In this document: positions 37,101-45,126 of the stretch, piece after piece | How positions within the stretch are numbered: the first letter of the stretch is position 1 | Layout: every line of letters starts with the position of its first letter | Source of the DNA: Pedobacter frigiditerrae | GTDB lineage: Bacteria; Bacteroidota; Bacteroidia; Sphingobacteriales; Sphingobacteriaceae | Reading direction: 5' to 3' | Length of the DNA: 64,000 nucleotides | NCBI RefSeq assembly: GCF_004331645.1 | Contig: NZ_SJSK01000006.1 | Coordinates: 62,001 to 126,000 of the forward strand | Notes under the pieces: generated by a model | What the model was told of the DNA's origin: nothing | Database searches by the model: none | What the model saw: only the letters and a program-made list of their open reading frames with translations | Translations under genes and position numbers: made by a program

Positions 37101-38303
37101 GTTAACATCACAGAAACTGATGATAGCGTAGACATTTTAATTACAGATACGGGCTGTGGCATTCGTGAAGATTTAAAGGAGAAGATTTTTAATAGGTTTT
37201 ACCAAGAGGCAGATCAACATAGGTCGGCTGTAAGCGGGTTTGGCATAGGGCTTTACCTTGTTAAAAACTTTATAGAAATGCATGGTGGTTCGGTTAAGTG
37301 TCAAAATAATGAGGGAGATGGCACATCGTTTACCATACAACTATTGAAAGGAAGCGAACATATCAATCCGGCGTTTGTCATTGAGGATCAGCAGGAAAGC
37401 TCTACCTTTCTTAAGGAACTTAATCAAGATGATTTAATAACCGAGCCAAGCAAGAAAAGGGAAGTTGTGTTAAGTGATATGCTTGCCCAAGAGAAAAAAT
37501 CTATCCTGATTATCGATGACAACGAGGAGATAGCTAATTACTTGAGTGAGGTATTTGCACAGCAATATCAAATTTATCAAGCCAGAGACGGTGAAAGTGG
37601 ATTGGCTATCATTCGAGAGTTTTTACCTGATGTTGTAATAAGCGATGTAATGATGCAGGGGATGGGAGGAATTGAACTTTGTAGTATAGTGAAAGAAGAT
37701 GAATCCATTTGTCATATTCCAGTGGTGTTATTAACCGCAAGTACCTCAGCAGAAATTAAGCTAAAAGGTGTGGAGAGCGGAGCTGATGATTACATTAGCA
37801 AGCCTTTCGATAAAGAACTGCTGATGGCTAGAATTGGAGGGATACTGAAAAACAAAAATAGCTTACAGAAATATTTTTATAGCGAGATTACACTCAATCC
37901 CAATAGGTCAAAAATCTCATCAGAGTACAAGGATTTTTTAAGAAGTTGTATTCATATTGTAGAACGTAACATTGAGGATCCCAATTTTAACATCAAAATG
38001 TTGGCAGAAGAAATTGGAATGTCTAGGGCAAACCTCTTCAATAAAATTAAATATATTTCTGGGCATTCATCAAATAGCTTCATCCGGTTTATTAGATTAA
38101 GGAAGGCAGCAGAGATTTTTATTAGCAGCGATAAGACAATACAGGAAACCATGTATATGGTTGGCATGAGTGATATCAAATATTTTAGGGAACAGTTTAA
38201 GAAAGTGTTTGAAATGAATCCATCAGATTACATCAAGAAATACAGGAAAAATTTCACAAATAATAGCTCGCTTGATCAGGATCTAAAAAAGAAGAAAAAT
38301 TAA
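34188..38303 (+). CDS. Hybrid two-component system sensor/regulator (HTCS), Sus locus S3
   Basis: 1371-aa single-protein two-component system that senses a glycan fragment in the periplasm and activates the adjacent SusCD genes. In order: signal peptide (1-22); two seven-bladed propellers made of Reg_prop repeats (about 30-690, e.g. IWVGTENGLCRFDG, WVGTYGGGVNIFDRKTG); Y_Y_Y domain (about 700-770); membrane helix (about 780-802); HisKA with phospho-acceptor H843 (NISHEFRTPLTL); HATPase (NLLSNAFKFTPDSG, GTGCGI-type G box); receiver with D1153 (VVISDVMMQGMGG); and a C-terminal AraC HTH (about 1250-1350). All functional residues appear present. It is followed by a 273-bp spacer and SusC. Confidence 0.93.
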   Translation: MKFIRTVFLYCFSLLFINISVAQQSSSFSNSKQDKNEIKTYTTKDGLPSRNTTATLRDKRGFIWVGTENGLCRFDGYAFKVFSNKLGDTTSLTNNFVNAIVEDRTGKIWVATMDGLNLLDPLTETFTRFLHNDKRPNSLSNNKVWSVLCDRAGAVWVGTDDGFNQFIPNRKEFLSFKPNSSKSGSMMGKSVNSIIEDDKGDLWLGNWSAGLNRFDKKKRTFTNYSQYQKPGFKNPNDVWALSYASDGSIWVGTYWDGLFSFNPKTNQFTKITIPDQENYSVFSILVASKDLLLVGGNNGFYWHNTLTKTWEKIKDLQNYSYCDAYKDKDGIIWINAINGLRKIDHQQYKFNLNELLLGNREIKSMVILDSVVWLGTNNGLFKIDKHSGRLTTFTKNRNPNSLTSNEILKIYMDSKKILWVLTENGFDSYDEKNNQFKHHYHHSAIGNLFNEDVFRDILEIESGIYVLATDAGLKIYDSNKNQFKHYYNQPKNPSSINNNHTYALAKAPDGKIWVGTYGGGVNIFDRKTGRFSSIEAAESGSKGLSSNIVKAIFTDSKENIWVCTPDGLNKYVSNEKRFHIYAKMNGFSSNVFNDIAEDANGKIWLTTENGISSLDPITNKVRNFDEADGVAVNSIIKSNGKLIYVAGNKGYFSFDPHQLRFNKVAPPVYFTDFQLFNKSVLPNVEGPLKENLNIAKQITLKYDQSVFSLEFVALNYAYPWKNGYAYKLVGFDKKWNYVGNQRKATYTNLNPGTYQFLVKASNNDGVWNDAGTSIIIKINPPWYLSWWAYLIYAVAIGLSAYLYVSYKRKQDELKYEIKVAHIESEKEKELNERKLSFFTNISHEFRTPLTLIINPVKELLYQDDKNLDTSSMNIVYRNAKRLLSLVDQLLLFRKADSQGDTLKASNLNIVSLVKEVFLCFSHQARSKAINYEFVSRVDHITVLADREKLEIAMFNLLSNAFKFTPDSGAITVNITETDDSVDILITDTGCGIREDLKEKIFNRFYQEADQHRSAVSGFGIGLYLVKNFIEMHGGSVKCQNNEGDGTSFTIQLLKGSEHINPAFVIEDQQESSTFLKELNQDDLITEPSKKREVVLSDMLAQEKKSILIIDDNEEIANYLSEVFAQQYQIYQARDGESGLAIIREFLPDVVISDVMMQGMGGIELCSIVKEDESICHIPVVLLTASTSAEIKLKGVESGADDYISKPFDKELLMARIGGILKNKNSLQKYFYSEITLNPNRSKISSEYKDFLRSCIHIVERNIEDPNFNIKMLAEEIGMSRANLFNKIKYISGHSSNSFIRFIRLRKAAEIFISSDKTIQETMYMVGMSDIKYFREQFKKVFEMNPSDYIKKYRKNFTNNSSLDQDLKKKKN

Positions 38304-38576
38304 GCTTTGTCTGATTATTCTATTCAACTAATTAAAAGTTTAAACTAGCAACTGAATACCATAATGAGGGTCTTTTCTTAAAAATGGCTAATAATGCACA
38401 TTTGTGTGTTTTTTGACCCTCTAATATTAGCTGTTTCCCCCCTTTGTTTTTGTTTGCTTTGGTACAATTTAGCAATGTTTTCAATTTAAGTTTTATCTAC
38501 CCATTGGCCAAAGACAAGGAATAAGGTTAGCATAAAGCGAAAACAACTAAAAATTAAATAACCAAATATAAATCAA
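38304..38576. promoter_or_regulatory. Regulatory spacer upstream of susC (S3), interleaved inverted repeats
   Basis: The spacer between the HTCS gene and SusC contains GAGGGTC (38366-38372) matching GACCCTC (38415-38421), and GCTAATA (38387-38393) matching TATTAGC (38425-38431). The two pairs are interleaved, so they can form alternative hairpins or a pseudoknot in RNA, or be operator half-sites in DNA. A C-rich tract and a T-rich segment follow. The susC promoter and HTCS binding sites must lie here. Confidence 0.45.
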
Positions 38577-41500
38577 ATGAGAAAAGTTTTACAGAACAAA
38601 TCTGTTCTATTTTGCCGTGTGGCAAAACGAACGCTGCTCATTGTATCACTCGCCAGCGTTTCGTTATTATTAACAGAAACCGCTAAAGCGTCTGTACATT
38701 CTAGCACCACAAATTCATTATCAACCAAGGATGAAATTACAGTTAGTGGAACTGTTTATGATGAAAAAGGAGGGATACTTCCCGGTGTTAGTGTATCAGT
38801 TAAAGGCACTAACGTAGTAACCCAAACCAATAGTGAAGGTAAATACACTATTAAAGTTGCCGATGAGAATGCCGTGTTGGTATTTTCATATTTGGGATTT
38901 GTTAGCACTGAAGTTCCCACAAGAGGCAAGACAAACGTAAATGCCCAGCTAACATCTGATTCTAAAACCCTTAATGAACTCATCGTTGTAGGTTATGGTT
39001 CACAGAAAAAAGCAACACTTGCAGGTTCGGTTTCGCAAGTTAAGGGAGCAGATCTTGTTAAAAGTCCACAACCCAACCTTTCTAATTCACTTGCAGGTAG
39101 ATTCTCAGGAGTAGTGATCAACAATCGCGGTGGAGAACCAGGCTATGATGGTTCAGGTATCTTGATTAGAGGCTTATCTACCAATACCAATAACAGCGTG
39201 CTCGTTGTGGTAGATGGTATACCCGGACAATTAGGTGGTCTAGAACGTATCGATCCAAATGATGTAGAAAGTATTTCTGTATTAAAGGACGCTTCCGCTG
39301 CCATATATGGTAACCGTGCTGCAAATGGAGTAATTTTAATAACCACTAAAAGAGGAAAAATCGGTAAGCCAACAGTAAGTTACAGTTTCAATCAAGGTTT
39401 TAGTATGCCAACTAGGTTGCCAGAAATGGCCGATGCAGCTACCTATGCGCAGATCATGAACGAGATTAACTTTGATTCGAATCCTAATGGAGGATTGAAC
39501 CAGGCTTATTCTGCTGCGCAAATCCAAAAGTTTAGGGATGGCTCAGATCCATTGCTTTTTCCCAATACCGATTGGATAAAGGAGACGCTTAAGGATGTTG
39601 CATTGCAAAACCAACATAGCCTTTCTGTTAGCGGTGGTACCGAAGATGTGAAATATTTTGTTTCGCTGGGAAAATTATACCAAGATGCGATATATAAAAA
39701 TGCCGCAACAAAGTATAACCAATATAATTTTAGGTCTAATATAGATGCCAATATTTCTAAACGTTTAAAAGTAGGATTAGGCATCTCTGGCAGACAAGAA
39801 GATAGGGTATTCCCAACCGTAGGGGCAGGTGGTATATTTAGGTCTATTTATCGTGCAAAACCAATTGTGGGCGCCTATTATCCAAACGGGCTACCAACCA
39901 CCGGAATTGAGAATAATAATCCAGCTGTTCAAGTTACCGACGCAGGTGGAACGAATCGCAACCCAACTCAAGTATTGAATGCCATATTAAAAGGTAGCTA
40001 TCAAATACCTGGAATAGAAGGATTGTCTGTAGATGGGTTTTTCTCTTTAGATAAAACCTATGGTTTTTCTAAGAACTTTAACAAACCTTATAATCTATTT
40101 AATTACGATCAAGCATCAGCAACATATAATACGGTGGTAGTGGGTGGCAGTAACAATAGAGCTACCCTATATGAATCGCATAGTAACCAATCGCTAATTA
40201 CCTCAAACATTAAACTTAATTACGACAAACGTTTTGGAAAACATAATGTAAATGCCTTTGTGGGTTATGAGCAAAGTGCCAACCACTACGAATTTTTTGA
40301 TGCACAGCGATTGAACTATATCTCAACAACGCTTCCAGAACTCTCTCAAGGCGGTACTGCTGCTACCGATTTTAGGAACTCCGGCTATAGCACAAACTAC
40401 AAGAGAAGAAGTTATTTAGCAAAAGTAACTTATAACTTCGATGAGAAGTACATTTTTGAAGGTCAATTTCGTGCAGATGGTTCATCATTATTCCCATCAG
40501 CAAAACGTTACGGATATTTCCCTTCTGCCTTAGCTGCTTGGAGAATTAGCCAAGAGAAATGGTTTGCAAACAACGTTAAGTTTATAAACGATTTAAAAAT
40601 AAGAGCATCTTATGGTTCATTGGGTAGCGATTTAATTAATGGCTTCCAATATTTTGACAATTATGTTTTGGTAAGTAATGGTTTTGTGGCAAGTGTACCG
40701 GGTAGCGGAACCAACATTATCCAGTCTAACCTTAATTTAGTAAAATTGGCCAACCCTGTTGTAACGTGGGAAGCAGCTAAGAAACTTGATTTTGGTTTAA
40801 ATGCTGTATTCCTCAAAAACTTCACCTTGGAAGCCATTTATTTCCAGCAGAAAAGAACAGATATTTTGATGACCAGAAACGCATCAATTCCAGCAACTTC
40901 GGGTATTGTTAATCCTTATGGTTCTGATGCATTGGTACCTGCCGAGAATATTGGTAAGATCAACAGCAAGGGCTTTGAAGGTACCTTAGGCTATAATCAT
41001 ACTGGTAATAGCTTTAATTGGGGTGCATCTGGTAATATCACTTTTGCAAAAAGCAAGGTGGTGTATGTTGATGAAGCCGTTGGAACTTTAGACTATCAAA
41101 GGGTAACAGGTAGGCCATTGGGAACCTATCAGTTGTACAATGCCATCGGAATTTTCCGCACTGCAGCAGAGTTAAACAGCTATCCTCATGTTACAGGCGC
41201 AAAAGTAGGCGATCTGAAATATGAAGATTTTAATGGCGATGGAAAGATTGATTTCAAAGATCAAACCCGTACAAAATATGGTAACATACCACAGATTACC
41301 TATGGTTTTAGCTTAAATGCTTCTTATCATCAATTTGATGTTTCTGTGCTTTTTGCAGGTCAAGCAAGGGTTAGTCAATATGTATTACCAGAATCAGGAA
41401 GTGTAGGAAATTATTACAGTAGCTGGGCAGATAATCGTTTCAGTCCTACTAATACAGCAGGTACCTACCCAAGGGTTTCAGAACGTGCATCAAATGCAAT

Positions 41501-41759
41501 TAGTGGAGGTTCCTATAACAATACATTTTGGCTAAACAATGCTGCTTTTTTAAGATTGAAAAATGTAGAGCTAGGTTATAACTTCAAGTCTAACCTACTT
41601 CAAAGAGCAAAAATTTCCAACCTAAGACTTTATGCAAGTGCCTATAATCTTTTCACTATCACAAAGGTTAAGGACTACGATCCTGAAGGAGATAGTGGAA
41701 GTGGTCAATTTTACCCACAACAGAAAATCATTAACATTGGGGCAAACGTTAAATTTTAA
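38577..41759 (+). CDS. SusC-like TonB-dependent transporter without STN domain, Sus locus S3
   Basis: 1060-aa outer-membrane importer. The signal peptide (about 1-38, TLLIVSLASVSLLLTETAKA) leads directly to the carboxypeptidase-regulatory-like domain (VSGTVYDEKGGILPGVSVSVKG), the plug (IVVGYGSQKKATLAGSVS; AIYGNRAANGVILITTKRG) and the barrel ending NIGANVKF. No STN domain is present, in contrast to the S1 and S2 proteins, which agrees with control by a hybrid two-component regulator instead of FecR/sigma. SusD follows after 5 bp. Likely imports oligosaccharides made from the GH30/GH5/GH35 substrate. Confidence 0.92.
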   Translation: MRKVLQNKSVLFCRVAKRTLLIVSLASVSLLLTETAKASVHSSTTNSLSTKDEITVSGTVYDEKGGILPGVSVSVKGTNVVTQTNSEGKYTIKVADENAVLVFSYLGFVSTEVPTRGKTNVNAQLTSDSKTLNELIVVGYGSQKKATLAGSVSQVKGADLVKSPQPNLSNSLAGRFSGVVINNRGGEPGYDGSGILIRGLSTNTNNSVLVVVDGIPGQLGGLERIDPNDVESISVLKDASAAIYGNRAANGVILITTKRGKIGKPTVSYSFNQGFSMPTRLPEMADAATYAQIMNEINFDSNPNGGLNQAYSAAQIQKFRDGSDPLLFPNTDWIKETLKDVALQNQHSLSVSGGTEDVKYFVSLGKLYQDAIYKNAATKYNQYNFRSNIDANISKRLKVGLGISGRQEDRVFPTVGAGGIFRSIYRAKPIVGAYYPNGLPTTGIENNNPAVQVTDAGGTNRNPTQVLNAILKGSYQIPGIEGLSVDGFFSLDKTYGFSKNFNKPYNLFNYDQASATYNTVVVGGSNNRATLYESHSNQSLITSNIKLNYDKRFGKHNVNAFVGYEQSANHYEFFDAQRLNYISTTLPELSQGGTAATDFRNSGYSTNYKRRSYLAKVTYNFDEKYIFEGQFRADGSSLFPSAKRYGYFPSALAAWRISQEKWFANNVKFINDLKIRASYGSLGSDLINGFQYFDNYVLVSNGFVASVPGSGTNIIQSNLNLVKLANPVVTWEAAKKLDFGLNAVFLKNFTLEAIYFQQKRTDILMTRNASIPATSGIVNPYGSDALVPAENIGKINSKGFEGTLGYNHTGNSFNWGASGNITFAKSKVVYVDEAVGTLDYQRVTGRPLGTYQLYNAIGIFRTAAELNSYPHVTGAKVGDLKYEDFNGDGKIDFKDQTRTKYGNIPQITYGFSLNASYHQFDVSVLFAGQARVSQYVLPESGSVGNYYSSWADNRFSPTNTAGTYPRVSERASNAISGGSYNNTFWLNNAAFLRLKNVELGYNFKSNLLQRAKISNLRLYASAYNLFTITKVKDYDPEGDSGSGQFYPQQKIINIGANVKF

Positions 41760-41764
41760 TCAAC

Positions 41765-43459
41765 ATGAAAGCATATATCAAACCATTATATATAACGTTA
41801 TGCGCAACATTAGCGCTAACATCTTGCGAAAAGAACTTTCTTGAGGTAGAACCAACCGATCGGATATCTACCACATCAGTAGAAAGTGACACTACCATAT
41901 TTGAGGCTTATGTACTCAATAGATACATTGGGCCTAGGCTTCAAGAAAAAGAATCTGAAGGCTCTAACCCAGGTTTTGGTAGAGGATTTGAATACAGCAT
42001 GATGAGTTCGTACACCGACGAATCTATCTACAATAACGATGACGGAAGTTGGTTGATTCAACGTGGTCAGATTTCTCCGGATAATTTAGGAAGTACGGGC
42101 TCATTTTGGTCACGTAGTTACAGGGGAATAAGAGAATGTAACTACGCCTTAAGTGTCCTTTCTAAAATAACAATGAGTGCTGGGCATAAAAAAATGATTG
42201 AAGGCGAATTAAAGTTCATCAGGGCTTACCGTTACCATGATATCATTAGAAATTACGGTCGTGCAGTATTAATAGGCGATAAGGTTACACAGCTGAGCGA
42301 TAATCTACAAGATCCAGCTTTATTTAAAAGAGCAACCTTACAAGAAAGCATGAACTATGCAATAGCTCAACTTGATGAGGCTGCGGCAGCATTGCCGGCA
42401 AACAATACTGGCACTTGGCAATTGGGTAGGGCGACAAAAGGTGCTGCATTAGCCCTTAAATCTAGACTGGCACTTTATGCAGCAAGTCCGTTATATAATG
42501 CGGGAACCTGGATAGCAGCAACCAGTGCTGCGCAGGCGGTAATCAGCTTAAATAAATATGGCATTTATACAGGTGGTTACAATAAAATGTTCCTAGTTAA
42601 TGAAACTAACGAGGTGATCTTTGAAAGATTATTTACCACAAATGCCAGGCATGTGTGCCTTGAAATTGCCAATGGACCTAATGGTTATGGCGGATGGGGA
42701 GGTAATACACCTCTTCAAAATTTGGTTGATGATTATCAAATGGTAAGTGGTAAGCCAATTACAGATCCAACCTCTGGTTATCTAGCTTCACAGCCTTATG
42801 CCAATAGAGATCCAAGATTTGGATATACTGTAATTTACAACGGAGCTCCTTATAGAACTAGAAGCTTAGAAGCATTTATCCCGGGAGGAAAAGACAGTAA
42901 GGATGGCGATTCGAACTGGAACACCACGAAAACTGGTTACTATCTTAAAAAATTCATGAACGATAGTTATCCAATTGATAACCCTTGGGATGTAGCAGGT
43001 ATGCAACCTTGGATTTATATGCGCTATGCCGAAGTATTATTGAATTTTGCAGAAGCAGCCAATGAAGCTTATGGACCAGATGTTATACCAGCAGGATCAG
43101 CCATGTCTGCTAGACAAGCTATCAACTTAGTAAGAGCGAGACCAGATGTAAATATGCCAGCATTAGCCGCAGGGATTTCTCAGGCAGAGATGCGTGATGC
43201 GGTTAAATATGAGCGCAGGGTAGAGCTAGCCTTCGAAGAACACAGGTATTATGATGTTCGCCGTTGGAAAATTGCAGACATTGTAGAGAATAAGCCAGCT
43301 GCAGGAATAATCGTAACCAAATCTGGAAGCAATTTTACTTATGCTGCTAAATCTGCATTAGATGGTAAATTATTTACAGCTAAACAATACTGGCTACCAA
43401 TACCTAGAGCAGAAATTTTAGCTTCAGGAAATAAATTAGAACAAAATGCCGATTATTAG
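41765..43459 (+). CDS. SusD-like surface glycan-binding lipoprotein, Sus locus S3
   Basis: 564-aa RagB/SusD-family protein with lipobox LALTSC (Cys near residue 20) and EKNFLEVEPTDRIS after it. TPR-like region: GELKFIRAYRYHDIIRNYGRAVLI; C-terminal block: KYERRVELAFEEHRYYDVRRWK and LPIPRAEI, ending NKLEQNADY. It is longer than the S1 and S2 copies (478 and 466 aa), as is usual for the subgroup co-occurring with non-STN SusC. It lies 5 bp from SusC; two hairpins separate it from the glycosidase genes. Confidence 0.92.
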   Translation: MKAYIKPLYITLCATLALTSCEKNFLEVEPTDRISTTSVESDTTIFEAYVLNRYIGPRLQEKESEGSNPGFGRGFEYSMMSSYTDESIYNNDDGSWLIQRGQISPDNLGSTGSFWSRSYRGIRECNYALSVLSKITMSAGHKKMIEGELKFIRAYRYHDIIRNYGRAVLIGDKVTQLSDNLQDPALFKRATLQESMNYAIAQLDEAAAALPANNTGTWQLGRATKGAALALKSRLALYAASPLYNAGTWIAATSAAQAVISLNKYGIYTGGYNKMFLVNETNEVIFERLFTTNARHVCLEIANGPNGYGGWGGNTPLQNLVDDYQMVSGKPITDPTSGYLASQPYANRDPRFGYTVIYNGAPYRTRSLEAFIPGGKDSKDGDSNWNTTKTGYYLKKFMNDSYPIDNPWDVAGMQPWIYMRYAEVLLNFAEAANEAYGPDVIPAGSAMSARQAINLVRARPDVNMPALAAGISQAEMRDAVKYERRVELAFEEHRYYDVRRWKIADIVENKPAAGIIVTKSGSNFTYAAKSALDGKLFTAKQYWLPIPRAEILASGNKLEQNADY

Positions 43460-43463
43460 ACAT

Positions 43464-43532
43464 TGTTAGCGTATCTAACATTTTAAAATAGGATGAAACT
43501 TAAGCATACCGGTACGCAATGCTGGTATGCTT
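43464..43532 (+). terminator. Two hairpins between susD and the glycosidase genes (S3)
   Basis: TGTTAG (43464-43469) pairs with CTAACA (43475-43480), and AAGCATACC (43502-43510) pairs with GGTATGCTT (43524-43532). The second is followed by a short AT tract rather than a clear T-run. They lie inside the S3 unit and may attenuate or process the transcript between SusCD and the enzymes. Confidence 0.55.
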
Positions 43533-43547
43533 ATTAAACTTTAAACA

Positions 43548-45077
43548 ATGAATTTGTTTTTTCAGCGAAAAATTACCGGCTATGCTTTCTGTATACTGCT
43601 TGGCTTGATTACTCCAATTTTTGTTCAGGCACAACATAAAAGAATCATCAAAGTAAAAGTCAATTTTAACGAGCCTGCTCAGGTGATAGAAAGTTTTGGT
43701 GCTTCAGATGCTTGGACTTGTCAATTTGCAGGGTTATGGCCTGATGCTGAAAAAAACAAGATGGCAGATTTACTATTCAGTAAAAAGCTAGATGAAGCTG
43801 GAACCCCTTTAGGAATTGGATTAAATTTTTGGCGATTCGCCATTGGTGGTGGCAGTACTGAACAAGGTAAGGAAAGTGGCATTCGCGATGAATGGAGAAG
43901 ACAGCTTTCTTTTCTTAGTTTAAATGGAACCTATAACGAAGATGCGATGCCTGGGCAAATCTGGTTCATGGACGCTGCAAAAAAAAGGGGCGTAAGTAAT
44001 TTTTTAGGTTTTGTGAATAGTCCTCACGTTAACTTTACGCTGAACCAAAAAGCATTTTCAAGTGATGGTCTATGCAACCTCGATTTTAAGAAAGTTGATG
44101 CGTTCTCTGCAGACTTAGTGAATACGATTAAAATCATCAAGAAAAAAACAGGAATTGAGTTGGCTTATGTTAGCCCAGTTAATGAGCCGCAATGGAAATG
44201 GAATGAGGGTAAACAAGAAGGCACTCCTTATACAAATGAGGAAATCACTAGGCTTGTTAAAAATTTAAGTGGAACATTAAATAAAACACAGCTAAAAACA
44301 AAGATCCAGATTGTTGATGCTGGACAGTTAAACTATCTTACTGATCATCAAGACACGGCTAAAAGCAGGCAAATAGCTTATTTTTTCAATCCGAATTCAA
44401 AAGGTTACTTAGGCGATTTAAATAACCTAGACAACAGTATATCTGGGCATAGCTATTTTACCACTAGCCCGGAGTTTAAGGCCATACAAATTAGGAAAAA
44501 GGTTAAGGATGAAGTAGGTAAACAGAACGGATTAAGATTTTGGATGTCGGAGTATTGTGTGCTTGGCGATAGCACATTAAAAGGAGAGGGAAGAGATTTA
44601 GGAATGACAACAGCGCTTTTCATCGCAAAACTAATTCACCATGACCTCACTTATGCCAATGCTACATCATGGCAGTGGTGGTTGGCGGTATCAACAGGTA
44701 ACTATAAAGACGGTTTAGTTTATATTGATAAAAGCAAAACTGGCGGAAAGGTTTACGATAGCAAATTACTTTGGGCTTTTGGCAATTACAGCCGATTTAT
44801 ACCCGTAGGCAGCGTAAGGCTAAATACTCAAGTTTCAGATGAAAAGGATTTTTACCTTTCTAGTTACTTAAAAAACAATGAACTAATTACTGTAGCGGTA
44901 AATAACAGTGATGAACCCATTCATTTAGAAATAGCTGGATTAGCTAAAAACCAAAAAAAGATTGTTGTTTATACCACTTCAGAAAGTGCTAATCTAACAC
45001 GTTCATTCACTACGAGTGATGCCATTAATTTATCTGCAAAATCTGTAACCACAATTATTGGCAACAAAGAAAGATAG
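43548..45077 (+). CDS. GH30-family glycoside hydrolase, possible endo-beta-1,6-galactanase
   Basis: 509-aa secreted retaining hydrolase (signal peptide 1-29, ending VQAQ). GH30 starts with VIESFGASDAWTCQFAGLWP, the conserved G-F-G-A start of the barrel. The catalytic acid/base is in YVSPVNEPQWKWNEG (Glu) and the nucleophile probably in RFWMSEYCVLG (Glu); a C-terminal beta-domain completes the typical (beta/alpha)8+beta layout. The beginning resembles the GH30 branch containing endo-beta-1,6-galactanases more than glucosylceramidases. Together with GH35 and GH5 it points to a beta-galactan or arabinogalactan side chain. Family call is firm, linkage is inferred. Confidence 0.82.
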   Translation: MNLFFQRKITGYAFCILLGLITPIFVQAQHKRIIKVKVNFNEPAQVIESFGASDAWTCQFAGLWPDAEKNKMADLLFSKKLDEAGTPLGIGLNFWRFAIGGGSTEQGKESGIRDEWRRQLSFLSLNGTYNEDAMPGQIWFMDAAKKRGVSNFLGFVNSPHVNFTLNQKAFSSDGLCNLDFKKVDAFSADLVNTIKIIKKKTGIELAYVSPVNEPQWKWNEGKQEGTPYTNEEITRLVKNLSGTLNKTQLKTKIQIVDAGQLNYLTDHQDTAKSRQIAYFFNPNSKGYLGDLNNLDNSISGHSYFTTSPEFKAIQIRKKVKDEVGKQNGLRFWMSEYCVLGDSTLKGEGRDLGMTTALFIAKLIHHDLTYANATSWQWWLAVSTGNYKDGLVYIDKSKTGGKVYDSKLLWAFGNYSRFIPVGSVRLNTQVSDEKDFYLSSYLKNNELITVAVNNSDEPIHLEIAGLAKNQKKIVVYTTSESANLTRSFTTSDAINLSAKSVTTIIGNKER

Positions 45078-45126
45078 GTATACCTGGCATTTATAGTCAG
45101 GGATCATCAATTAAAACACAAAACAA

